In this document: piece by piece, positions 7,934 through 15,106 of the stretch
Position numbering within the stretch: the first letter of the stretch is position 1
Layout: every line of letters begins with the position of its first letter
Assembly (NCBI GenBank): GCA_036735565.1
Contig: DAINOC010000053.1
Coordinates: forward strand, 1-18,425
From: Coraliomargarita_B sp036735565
GTDB lineage: Bacteria; Verrucomicrobiota; Verrucomicrobiia; Opitutales; Coraliomargaritaceae
Length of the DNA: 18,425 nucleotides
Direction: 5' to 3'
The notes under the pieces: model-generated
Told to the model about the DNA's origin: nothing
What the model saw: only the letters and a program-made list of their open reading frames with translations
The model's database searches: none
Position numbers and translations under genes: made by a program

Positions 7934-8221
7934 ATGAAAATGATTGCCTCGCGTGAAATGGCGGCGAAGCCGGCTGCGGTTTGGAAATCGCTCAAAAAGG
8001 AGGGGGCGATCGTCGTCACAAAAAACGGGCAGCCGGAAGGCGTCTTTTTTTCGACGTCTTCGGAGACCTGGCTGGAGGACATCCAGGACGTGCTTTTTGC
8101 GAAGGCGCGACGAGCGGCTTCAGCGATGCGACAATCGGCAGCGAAGAGTGGAGCCGCGAAGATGTCGCAAATGGAAATTGAAGCAGAGATACGTGCGGCA
8201 CGGACCCAACGTGGTGGATGA
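7934..8221 (+). CDS. Type II antitoxin, Phd/YefM family
   Basis: The 95-residue product opens with MKMIASREMAAKPAAVWKSL, matching the Phd/YefM N-terminal DNA-binding fold, followed by a beta segment (EGAIVVTKNGQPEGVFF). The C-terminal half is helical, basic and Ala-rich and is the probable toxin-binding part. Its stop overlaps the PIN toxin start by four bases (ATGA), the usual arrangement for a toxin-antitoxin pair. TTG codons at 7925 and 7928 are in frame, but ATG 7934 matches the family start and lies just after the operator-like repeat. The C-terminal part is not recognisable to me beyond general composition. Confidence 0.85.
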   Translation: MKMIASREMAAKPAAVWKSLKKEGAIVVTKNGQPEGVFFSTSSETWLEDIQDVLFAKARRAASAMRQSAAKSGAAKMSQMEIEAEIRAARTQRGG

Positions 8222-8625
8222 AGTTTTCCGCGCAGGCAGTTCTGGACACCAATGTGTTGGTTTCAGGTTTGTTGAGCCCATATGGTCCGCCGGGGGTATT
8301 GGTGGACGCACTCTTAGCCCAGCGTCTGACCATCGCATTCGATGATCGCCTGCTCCTGGAATACCAAAGCGTCTTATCCCGGCCGAAGTTTGGTTTTCAA
8401 GCGATACACTTGGAGACGGTCTTCATGGCACTTTCATTTCAGAGTCGCGTCAGTGCGGCACCCTGGCCCCATCCGCAATCCCCGGACCCGGACGATACTA
8501 TGTTTCTGGAGGTGGCCGCAGTTGCCAGGGTCCCGCTTGTCACTGGTAATCTAAAGCACTTTCCCAAGCGTTGCCGCGGAGGGGTGCTCGTTTTGAGCCC
8601 TGCGGATTTTGTTAAGACGCTTTAA
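8218..8625 (+). CDS. PIN-domain toxin (putative ribonuclease, COG1569-like)
   Basis: PIN-domain toxins are metal-dependent RNases that cut tRNA, rRNA or mRNA when freed from the antitoxin. The 135-residue protein has the N-terminal acidic motif VLDTNVLVSGLLS (D10), a central E48 in LLLEYQSVLSRPKF, and an acidic pair D92/D93 in SPDPDDTMFLEVA. The last motif reads VTGNLKHFP, as in the COG1569 branch, with Asn at 111 where many PIN proteins have Asp. Length is normal and the gene looks intact. It is translationally coupled to the Phd-like antitoxin. It faces der, and a 182-bp intergenic space lies between their stops. Confidence 0.87.
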   Translation: MKFSAQAVLDTNVLVSGLLSPYGPPGVLVDALLAQRLTIAFDDRLLLEYQSVLSRPKFGFQAIHLETVFMALSFQSRVSAAPWPHPQSPDPDDTMFLEVAAVARVPLVTGNLKHFPKRCRGGVLVLSPADFVKTL

Positions 8626-8726
8626 ACCAGAGCGGCGCTAAAAATATCCAGACAATACTTTCTTCCAAGAAACGCTGAAAGTGCTCTGAGCATCGAATGA
8701 CACAAAGCGACCGCTGAACCGAAGAA

Positions 8727-8761
8727 ATTCAACATTCGATGTTGGACGTTCGGTGTTTGCG
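8727..8761 (+). repeat. Heptanucleotide repeat array downstream of der
   Basis: Five consecutive 7-bp units can be read: ATTCAAC, ATTCGAT, GTTGGAC, GTTCGGT and GTTTGCG, the last degenerate. The 18-bp core TTCGATGTTGGACGTTCG (8735-8752) is identical to 10446-10463 on the other side of der, in the same orientation. The rest of 8626-8807 holds no gene or clear terminator. Confidence 0.75.
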
Positions 8762-8807
8762 CCCTTGAGCCCCGGTTCAACGAGGGGACTATTCAGGAGA
8801 CAAGGCA

Positions 8808-10358
8808 CTAACGCTGCTTGCCGCCGCGGTTGTGGGCGGCCTTCTTTTGCGCGATGGGCTTGCGCTGCTCGGGGTGTTTCTTCTCGAAGGCTTTGTCTCC
8901 CTGCTTTTTCTTGCGGATTTCGTCCTGGGTCTGGCGGCTCAGGCGCGGGGCCGGGGTCTCGCCCTCGCCCTCTTCGTAGCGGCGCTCCTTGCCGACGAGT
9001 TCAAAGCGCACGGGACAGCCGCCCAGTTGGAATTCGTGCAGGATGGCCTTTTCGAGGTAGCGCCGGTAGCCGGGGTCGAGGCGCTCCACCCGGTTGCAGT
9101 AGAACCGGAGCCGCATGGGGCGCGAGCCGGTCTGCACCGCATAGAAGACCTTGAAGCGTTTGGTGCCGACAAGCTTGGGGGCCCGCTCTTCGAAGAGCCG
9201 CTGGATGAGGTTATTGAGCCGGCCGGTGGGCAATTTGAGATCCAGTGTGGCTTCCACCGAAGCGGCCGTGGTGAGCAGCGACTCCACCTGAAAGCCCGAG
9301 ACGGCCGAGACAAAGAGCACCGGCGGATCGGGCAGGAAGAACATCTCCTTGCGCAGAGAGTCCTCGTAACTCTTTAGGAAGTGCTTCAGGTTTTTGTAGC
9401 CCTCCACCCGTTCGTTCTCCCAGCGCTGGATGATCAAGTCCCACTTGTTGACCACGATCACCAGGGCTTTGCCGGAATCCAGAATCTCTCCGGCCAGGGC
9501 CTGGTCCTGCTTCGTGACCCCGTCCATCGCATCAATCACCAGGAAGACCACGTCCGAGCGCTCCAGCGCATGCTGCGTCCGCACCACCGAGAAATACTCG
9601 ACGGGGCTGTCCACCTTGCGCTTCATGCGCAGACCTGCGGTGTCCGCGAGGCGAAATTTCAACAGCGCCCCATCCTTGTGCTGAAAATCGAGATCCAGCT
9701 CGACGGAGTCGCGGGTCGTGCCGGGAACGTCGCTGACGATGAGCCGCTTGGAGTGCAGCAGACTGTTACCGATCGAGGATTTGCCCACGTTGGGTCGACC
9801 CAGCAGTGAGATGCGGATACGCTTGTCCGTATCGGTAGCCGAGCCCTCCGGCACGGGACCGAGCGCGGCGTCGATGGCCTCGCTGAGCTCCGCCATGCCC
9901 CGGCCGTGTTCCGCCGATACGGCATAGGGCGTGCCCAGCCCGAGGCGCCGGAATTCATCCACATCCGCTTCCTCACGCTCGCTGTCCACTTTATTGGCGA
10001 CCAGTAGCACCTGCTTGCCATAGCGGCGGAGCTTCTCGGCCACGATTTCATCGAGCGAGGTGATACCAGCCCGCGCATCGACCAGAAAGAGAATGACCTT
10101 GGCCGCCTGGATGGCGAACTCGACCTGCTCCTCCGCTGCCACGGAAATCTTTTTGGGCGTCATCTCCAGCTCCATGCCGATGCCACCGGTGTCGAGCAGC
10201 ACATAATCATCCCGCACCTCGGCAGAGATCAGATCGCGCGTCACCCCGGGCATATCGTGCACGATCGACAAGCGCCGCCCGCAGAGCCGGTTAAAGAGGC
10301 GGCTCTTGCCGACGTTGGGGCGCCCGACGAGGGCGACTGTTCTGGAGGGATCGATCAT
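8808..10358 (-). CDS. der: Ribosome-associated GTPase Der (EngA)
   Basis: Der is a two-GTPase-domain protein needed for 50S subunit maturation. Both G domains are complete. Domain 1 has GRPNVGKS at 12-19, DTGG at 56-59 and NKVD at 122-125. Domain 2 has GRPNVGKS at 187-194, DTAG at 239-242 and NKWD at 304-307. The KH-like domain follows, with the FYCNRVERLDPGYRRYLEKAI and GCPVRFELVGKER segments. At 516 residues it is longer than usual because of a basic tail rich in Lys, Arg and Gln over the last 50 or so residues, beginning after the APRLSRQTQ segment. The ATG at 10358 lies eight bases from the edge of an inverted heptamer array, so any promoter must lie in or beyond that repeat. No Shine-Dalgarno sequence is visible. 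Confidence 0.96.
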   Translation of the reverse strand: MIDPSRTVALVGRPNVGKSRLFNRLCGRRLSIVHDMPGVTRDLISAEVRDDYVLLDTGGIGMELEMTPKKISVAAEEQVEFAIQAAKVILFLVDARAGITSLDEIVAEKLRRYGKQVLLVANKVDSEREEADVDEFRRLGLGTPYAVSAEHGRGMAELSEAIDAALGPVPEGSATDTDKRIRISLLGRPNVGKSSIGNSLLHSKRLIVSDVPGTTRDSVELDLDFQHKDGALLKFRLADTAGLRMKRKVDSPVEYFSVVRTQHALERSDVVFLVIDAMDGVTKQDQALAGEILDSGKALVIVVNKWDLIIQRWENERVEGYKNLKHFLKSYEDSLRKEMFFLPDPPVLFVSAVSGFQVESLLTTAASVEATLDLKLPTGRLNNLIQRLFEERAPKLVGTKRFKVFYAVQTGSRPMRLRFYCNRVERLDPGYRRYLEKAILHEFQLGGCPVRFELVGKERRYEEGEGETPAPRLSRQTQDEIRKKKQGDKAFEKKHPEQRKPIAQKKAAHNRGGKQR

Positions 10359-10366
10359 GAGGGAAC

Positions 10367-10401
10367 TTCGAACATTGAACGTCCAACGTCCAACATTGAA
10401 T
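10367..10401 (-). repeat. Heptanucleotide repeat array, inverted copy, at the der start
   Basis: Read on the minus strand, five 7-bp units lie in register: ATTCAAT, GTTGGAC, GTTGGAC, GTTCAAT and GTTCGAA. They match the consensus of the plus-oriented arrays at 8727 and 10431 but in the opposite direction. This array lies between der and its upstream region. Confidence 0.75.
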
Positions 10402-10430
10402 TAAACTAAATAGCAGTCTCTTGGTCTTTC

Positions 10431-10478
10431 ATTCGACGTTCAACGTTCGATGTTGGACGTTCGATGTTGGACGTTCGA
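10431..10478 (+). repeat. Heptanucleotide repeat array running into an assembly gap
   Basis: Units in register are ATTCGAC, GTTCAAC, GTTCGAT, GTTGGAC, GTTCGAT, GTTGGAC and a six-base start of another unit where the N run begins. GTTCGAT and GTTGGAC alternate, giving a 14-bp higher-order unit. The array resumes at 10579. Copy number is therefore unknown. Confidence 0.85.
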
Positions 10479-10578
10479 NNNNNNNNNNNNNNNNNNNNNN
10501 NNNNNNNNNNNNNNNNNNNNNNNNNNNNNNNNNNNNNNNNNNNNNNNNNNNNNNNNNNNNNNNNNNNNNNNNNNNNNN
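10479..10578. other. Assembly gap (100 N) inside the repeat array
   Basis: Exactly 100 N interrupt the heptamer array, probably because the short repeats could not be assembled. The real length is unknown. Confidence 0.99.
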
Positions 10579-10599
10579 GTTGGACGTTCGACGTTCGTG
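10579..10599 (+). repeat. Continuation of the heptamer array after the gap
   Basis: GTTGGAC, GTTCGAC and GTTCGTG continue the pattern, the last overlapping the left arm of an inverted repeat at 10596. Confidence 0.75.
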
Positions 10600-10621
10600 G
10601 ATTCACCCCAGTGAATCCACG
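10596..10621 (-). repeat. 11-bp perfect inverted repeat over the aminotransferase stop codon
   Basis: CGTGGATTCAC (10596-10606) and GTGAATCCACG (10611-10621) form an 11-bp stem with a four-base loop CCCA. The minus-strand TGA stop of the aminotransferase (10603-10605) lies inside one arm. No T-run follows on the minus strand, so this is not a standard intrinsic terminator, though it may slow or protect the 3' end of the transcript. Confidence 0.7.
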
Positions 10622-11775
10622 TAGCGTTCGATGCGGTCCGTCGCTTCGAGGATACGCTCATAGCTGGTGGAGAAACTGGCGCGGGCGAATCCGGCACCCG
10701 AGTCGCCAAACGCGGTGCCGGGCACAATCGCCACCTCCTGATTTTTCAGCAGGCCCTGGCAGAAGTCCATCGAGCTGAGACCCGAGCTTTCGATCGAGGG
10801 GAAGGCGTAGAAAGAGCCCTTGGGCAAGTGGCACTTGAGCCCGATCTCGTTGAAGCGGCGCACGATGAGATCCCGCCGACGATGGTAGGCCTCCTTCATC
10901 TGTGCAACAGCGGGGGCTCCGTTTTTCAAGGCTTCGACCGCGGCCTCCTGTGAGAGAATCGGCGCACAAAGCATGCTGTATTGGTGCACCTTCATCATGG
11001 CCTCGATCAACGCCTGAGGGCCGCAGGCGTAGCCGATGCGAAATCCCGTCATGGCAAAAGCCTTGGAGAAGCCGTGCAGAAAAATAGTGCGGTCCCGCAT
11101 GCCCGGAAGCGACGCGATGCTGGTGTGCTCCCCTTCAAACGTAAGCTCCGAGTAAATCTCGTCACTGAGCACGAGGAGGTTCTTTTCCTGGGCAAAGCGG
11201 GCCAGCTTTTCCAGCTTAGCCTTGTCCGTGACGCCTCCGGTGGGATTGGTCGGGAAGTTGAGCAGGAGCACCTTAACACCCGGCTCCCAAGCCGCTATCA
11301 CCCGGTCCGGGTCGATGCTGAACGCATCCTCCGCGCTGGTCGCCACGGGGATGGGGATCGCGTGCGCGAGCTTGATGCTCGGGCTGTAGGAGACGTAGCA
11401 GGGCTCGTGGTAGATCACCTTGTCACCGGGGTTCAGCACCGCACGCAGGGCGATGTCCAGTGCCTCGGATACGCCGACCGCGACCAGGACCTCTTTCTCC
11501 GGCTGATAGCTGACGCCGAAATGATTTTCCACGTAGGTGCTGATCTCGCGGCGCAAGCGGATGAGTCCAAGATTGTCCGTGTAGCTCGTCTTCCCCTTCT
11601 CCAAAGCGAAAATAGCCGCCTCGCGGATGTGCCAGGGCGTGACAAAGTCCGGCTCGCCGATGCCCAGTGAGATGGCCTGCGGCATCGCGGCCACGATGGC
11701 AAAAAAGTCGCGAATGCCGGACCGCGGCAGCCCCACCACGTGGTCTGCCACAAATTGTTGACCAGGTGCGCTCAT
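10603..11775 (-). CDS. PLP-dependent aminotransferase, class I/II
   Basis: This fold-type I aminotransferase should move an amino group between an amino acid and a 2-oxo acid. In 390 residues the PLP lysine is K238 in GFSKAFAMTGFRIG. N177 in NFPTNPTGG, D205 and Y208 in SDEIYSE, and R246 complete the cofactor pocket. The N-terminal ISLGIGEPDFVTP is typical of aspartate/aromatic-type members. Substrate cannot be fixed from motifs alone. The start ATG at 11775 shares one base with the Lrp stop (TGATG). A GTG at 11778, immediately upstream in frame, could also start it. The tight link to an Lrp/AsnC regulator suggests amino-acid-responsive control of this enzyme. Confidence 0.92.
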   Translation of the reverse strand: MSAPGQQFVADHVVGLPRSGIRDFFAIVAAMPQAISLGIGEPDFVTPWHIREAAIFALEKGKTSYTDNLGLIRLRREISTYVENHFGVSYQPEKEVLVAVGVSEALDIALRAVLNPGDKVIYHEPCYVSYSPSIKLAHAIPIPVATSAEDAFSIDPDRVIAAWEPGVKVLLLNFPTNPTGGVTDKAKLEKLARFAQEKNLLVLSDEIYSELTFEGEHTSIASLPGMRDRTIFLHGFSKAFAMTGFRIGYACGPQALIEAMMKVHQYSMLCAPILSQEAAVEALKNGAPAVAQMKEAYHRRRDLIVRRFNEIGLKCHLPKGSFYAFPSIESSGLSSMDFCQGLLKNQEVAIVPGTAFGDSGAGFARASFSTSYERILEATDRIERYVDSLG

Positions 11776-12257
11776 CACGGACTGACGGCAGGCTTATCGC
11801 TGCTATCGCTGGGGGAAAGTAAAAGATGGCCCTGCTCTTTGTATGCGCGGAGCATAAAGTGGGTCGCCGTTGAGAGGACCCCCTCGACACTCGCCAGACG
11901 CTCGGATACGAAACTCGCCACCGCACGCAGATCATTGCCCACGGCAAAGACCAGCAAGTCGTAGGACCCGGACATCAGGTAGCAGGACTCCACCGCCTCA
12001 AACCGCGAGATACGGGTCGCCAGGCGATCAAAGCCGCCATCGCGCTCGGGGCTGATCTTTACTTCGATCACGGCGCGGACGATGTTCCCCTGAGCCTTCT
12101 CAGGATTCAGGACCGGGCGCCAGCCGAGGAGAATGCCCTCTGCTTGCAGGCGCGCGATCTCAGCGTCGACTGCCGATTCGGACAAGTCGAGCACCTGGGC
12201 CATCTGGGCGGTATTGAGCCGCTCACCTTCGAGGAGTAATTGCAGGACAGAACTCAT
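11775..12257 (-). CDS. Lrp/AsnC family transcriptional regulator
   Basis: The 160-residue protein has an N-terminal winged helix-turn-helix (about 3-48, including LNTAQMAQVLDLSESAVDAEI) and a C-terminal RAM/AsnC effector domain (about 56-140). The latter carries the SGSYDLLVFAVG segment in which the family binds amino acids. It probably senses an amino acid and controls the aminotransferase with which it overlaps by one base. I chose ATG 12257. A TTG at 12296 in the same frame would add 13 residues not typical of the family. The last 15 residues are a short Ser/Pro-containing tail. Confidence 0.9.
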   Translation of the reverse strand: MSSVLQLLLEGERLNTAQMAQVLDLSESAVDAEIARLQAEGILLGWRPVLNPEKAQGNIVRAVIEVKISPERDGGFDRLATRISRFEAVESCYLMSGSYDLLVFAVGNDLRAVASFVSERLASVEGVLSTATHFMLRAYKEQGHLLLSPSDSSDKPAVSP

Positions 12258-12315
12258 AAAGAGTCGTATGCAATCGGGAAATCCCGCAAAAGGCAAAATA
12301 CAAAACCGGATTTTT

Positions 12316-15033
12316 TCAGGCTTCCTTTTCGAGTATTTTCTCGATCTCCGCTGCCAGTGCGTGCAACGCCTCGCTCAACTGATCCGCCAAACGCTCCACC
12401 CGGAGCCTCGGGTAATCGGCCCCAGCATCGCTGGTGATCTGCTCCAGTTCGAGCGCGAGGGCAACACTTCGGGCATCACCAAAAAGTCCGGCCACCCCTT
12501 TTAGACTGTGGGCCGCAAATCCTACCTGGTTGTGGTCCTCGTTCTTTACCGCCTGCTCCATGCGCAGTAATTCTTCCGGTAAGGTATCCAGAAACACCTC
12601 CGCGGCTGCGAGCCGATCCTCCCGGTCCTCCACGCCCATCGTCCCCAGAAACTCCAATAAGCCTTCCCCGTGAGGTTGACCCGACGAATCATCCGACTGC
12701 GGTCCGCGCTCAAGGGAGCCCTCCATCCGCCGCAATATCTCGATGAGTGTCTCCGTCCGGAAAGGCTTTGAAATATAGTCATCCATGCCCGCCAGGAGGC
12801 AACGCTCCTCATCCCCTTTCATAGCATGCGCCGTCATGGCTACGATCCAATGCGGCTTCAGATTGGCCGATCGCTCGTGGTCCCGGATCTTCGCCGTCGT
12901 CTCATAGCCATCCATCCCGGGCATTTGAATGTCCATAAAAATACCGTCGAAACTCGCTTCCTTGACCCTTTGGAGTGCCGAATTTCCATCACCCGCCACG
13001 ATCACCCGGTGGCCCAGCTTTTCCAGACGCTTCGTCGCCACGGTCTGGTTGACCAGATTGTCTTCGGCCAAAAGGATTTTCAAAGGTCGACGCCGCAGCG
13101 TCGATGGGCCGATGATCTCAACCATTTCCGACTGCCGCTGACCGATCTCGAAGGTCTCCAAGATCACCTCCAGCAGTGTGGCTCGTTTGATCGGCTTGGA
13201 GAGCGTCCGCTCGACGCCCACGTGCTCTGCCCGCAGCGATTCGGCGCGATCCAGCGAGGAGGAGAGAATGATAATTTTGGTCTGCTGTAGATCCGCCCTG
13301 GATTTCACCAGACTTGCCAGATCCAATCCCGTCAGCCCGGGCATCTGCTGGTCGAGAATCATCAGGCGGAAGCGGTCGCCGGAACGGACCGCGTCCTCCA
13401 TCATTTTAATCGCAGCCACACCATCCGCCGCACTGGAGCTGCGGTAGCCCCAACCCGCACACATCTGCGAGTAGATCTCACGGTTCGTTGCGTTGTCATC
13501 GACGATCAGGACCCGCAGACCCGCAAGCTCCGGATTGTATGGCACCGACTCCGCGCCCACCACCTGCGTGCGCTCAAAGGGCAACTCAAAGTAGAAGACA
13601 GAACCCTTGCCACGGTCGCTCTCGACGCCGATCTCTCCACCCATGAGGTGGACCAGCTCCCGACAGATCGCCAGGCCCAATCCCGTGCCGCCATACTTGC
13701 GCGAGGTGGACATGTCCTCTTGCGTGAAACTCTGGAAGATCGCTTCCCGACGCTCGGCAGCGATACCGATCCCCGTGTCTTCGACTTCGAAGCGGATGCG
13801 TGCCGCCTCGCGGTTCAACTCAAGGACCTCGGCGCGGAGGACGATCTGCCCATGGTCGGTGAACTTTACGGAATTGCCCACCAGGTTATAGAGCACCTGC
13901 TTGAGCCGGGTCGGGTCACCCATCAAATGTTGGGGGAGATTGTCGCTACAGGCCACGATCAGCTCCACGTCCTTGGCCCGGATCATCTGCGCGAATTCCT
14001 CTACCACGCCCTCCAGCGTGTTAAGGGGGTTGAAATTGAGCTTCTCTAGATTGAGCTGACCCGCCTCGATCTTGGAAAAGTCCAGCACATCGTTGACCAG
14101 CGTCAGCAGGGTATTACCGCAGCGCACCACCGTATCCAGATACATTTTCTGCTCCTCGTCCAATTCGGTCTCCTGACAGAGCTCGGACGCGCCGATGATG
14201 CCATTGATCGGCGTGCGGATCTCGTGGCTCATCGCGGCCAGGAACTGGTCCTTTGCCTTGCTCGCCTGATTGGCAAACTCAATGGCTGCGCGCAGCTCGG
14301 ATTCCGTGCGCTTCAAGTCACTGATATCGCGGGCCACACTGAGAAATCCGATGATCTCGTTCTCCCCATTGCGCACGGGAACCGTGGTCAGCTGTAGCCA
14401 GTGCCGAATCCCATTTTTGAAGGTGATCTCGGAAGCCACGTTAACGACAGGCTCTCCTGTGCTCCGGACCGCCTGATCCAACTCAAGGAACCACTGCGCG
14501 CTTTTTGGCGAGATAAAGTCCTCGATGGTATTGTCAACATCCGGAAACTGACTGGCATCCGCGACCGCATCGTGAAAGGCCTTGTTGGTCAGGATGAAGT
14601 GCCCCTGCAGGTCCCGGAAAAACACATACTCGAGGGTATTGTCGAGCAGCACACGCAACATCTTCAGCTCACTGCGGCTGCTAAAGCGCACCTGACGGTT
14701 CACCCGCGGATGCTCCAACGTGTAGAACCAGACCCACTCCGGGGAGCTTCCGGCGAACTGCAACATCACCTCGGTCGATGCGATGCCGTGGCGGCTTTTC
14801 TTCGGATGGCAGCGTCCCGACCAGGAAGGTTCTTCCGCCAGCGCCGCTGCCAAATCCGCGAAGCCCGCGTAACCGACGAAACCAAAACGCTCATCCATCA
14901 GATCCCCCGGTTCACACCCGTATATCTCACGCATGCACTCGTTCGCCCGCGCGACACGACCATCCCGGACCGAGATGACCGCAAGGCCCCAGGGGTATTC
15001 GGGTGGCAGATTAATGTCAGGAGGAGTGTTCAC
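12316..15033 (-). CDS. Hybrid sensor histidine kinase with two receiver domains and HPt
   Basis: This 905-residue multi-step phosphorelay kinase has no transmembrane segment or signal peptide that I can see, so it is probably cytoplasmic. Domains in order are: a PAS-like region (about 12-110), a PAS/PAC domain (about 120-240, ending in GFLSVARDISDLKRTE), a HisKA domain with H270 in AAMSHEIRTPINGI, and a HATPase domain with N387, DTGIGI (419-424) and GGTGLGL (448-454). Receiver 1 has phospho-acceptor D561 and K613. Receiver 2 has D701 in FMDIQMPGMDGYE and K756. A C-terminal HPt domain carries H842 in AAHSLKGVAG. All relay residues are present. The start is GTG, since an in-frame TAA lies two codons upstream and no ATG is near. 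It begins 73 bp after the oleB-like stop. The signal sensed and the output partner are unknown. Confidence 0.93.
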   Translation of the reverse strand: MNTPPDINLPPEYPWGLAVISVRDGRVARANECMREIYGCEPGDLMDERFGFVGYAGFADLAAALAEEPSWSGRCHPKKSRHGIASTEVMLQFAGSSPEWVWFYTLEHPRVNRQVRFSSRSELKMLRVLLDNTLEYVFFRDLQGHFILTNKAFHDAVADASQFPDVDNTIEDFISPKSAQWFLELDQAVRSTGEPVVNVASEITFKNGIRHWLQLTTVPVRNGENEIIGFLSVARDISDLKRTESELRAAIEFANQASKAKDQFLAAMSHEIRTPINGIIGASELCQETELDEEQKMYLDTVVRCGNTLLTLVNDVLDFSKIEAGQLNLEKLNFNPLNTLEGVVEEFAQMIRAKDVELIVACSDNLPQHLMGDPTRLKQVLYNLVGNSVKFTDHGQIVLRAEVLELNREAARIRFEVEDTGIGIAAERREAIFQSFTQEDMSTSRKYGGTGLGLAICRELVHLMGGEIGVESDRGKGSVFYFELPFERTQVVGAESVPYNPELAGLRVLIVDDNATNREIYSQMCAGWGYRSSSAADGVAAIKMMEDAVRSGDRFRLMILDQQMPGLTGLDLASLVKSRADLQQTKIIILSSSLDRAESLRAEHVGVERTLSKPIKRATLLEVILETFEIGQRQSEMVEIIGPSTLRRRPLKILLAEDNLVNQTVATKRLEKLGHRVIVAGDGNSALQRVKEASFDGIFMDIQMPGMDGYETTAKIRDHERSANLKPHWIVAMTAHAMKGDEERCLLAGMDDYISKPFRTETLIEILRRMEGSLERGPQSDDSSGQPHGEGLLEFLGTMGVEDREDRLAAAEVFLDTLPEELLRMEQAVKNEDHNQVGFAAHSLKGVAGLFGDARSVALALELEQITSDAGADYPRLRVERLADQLSEALHALAAEIEKILEKEA

Positions 15034-15106
15034 AGATTACTCGGCAGCGGGATCTTGCAGCACCTTTGTTTGTTCGTCTGGATTGGTCTAACGGAATTGA
15101 GCATGA

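Noticed and set aside
8626..8807. Bidirectional terminator between the PIN toxin and der
   Set aside because: Only a weak CCCC...GGGG pairing with a ten-base loop near 8770 and no T-tract.
10367..10599. Possible CRISPR array
   Set aside because: Units are 7 bp with no unique spacers of about 30 bp, and no cas gene is present. It is a simple tandem repeat.
10406..10778. Several short open frames through the heptamer array with 'TSNVERPTSN'-like products
   Set aside because: These are translations of the repeat itself and include the N run, so they are not genes.
12258..12315. Intrinsic terminator after the histidine kinase
   Set aside because: Only a short CGGG...CCCG stem with a four-base loop and no T-run on the minus strand.
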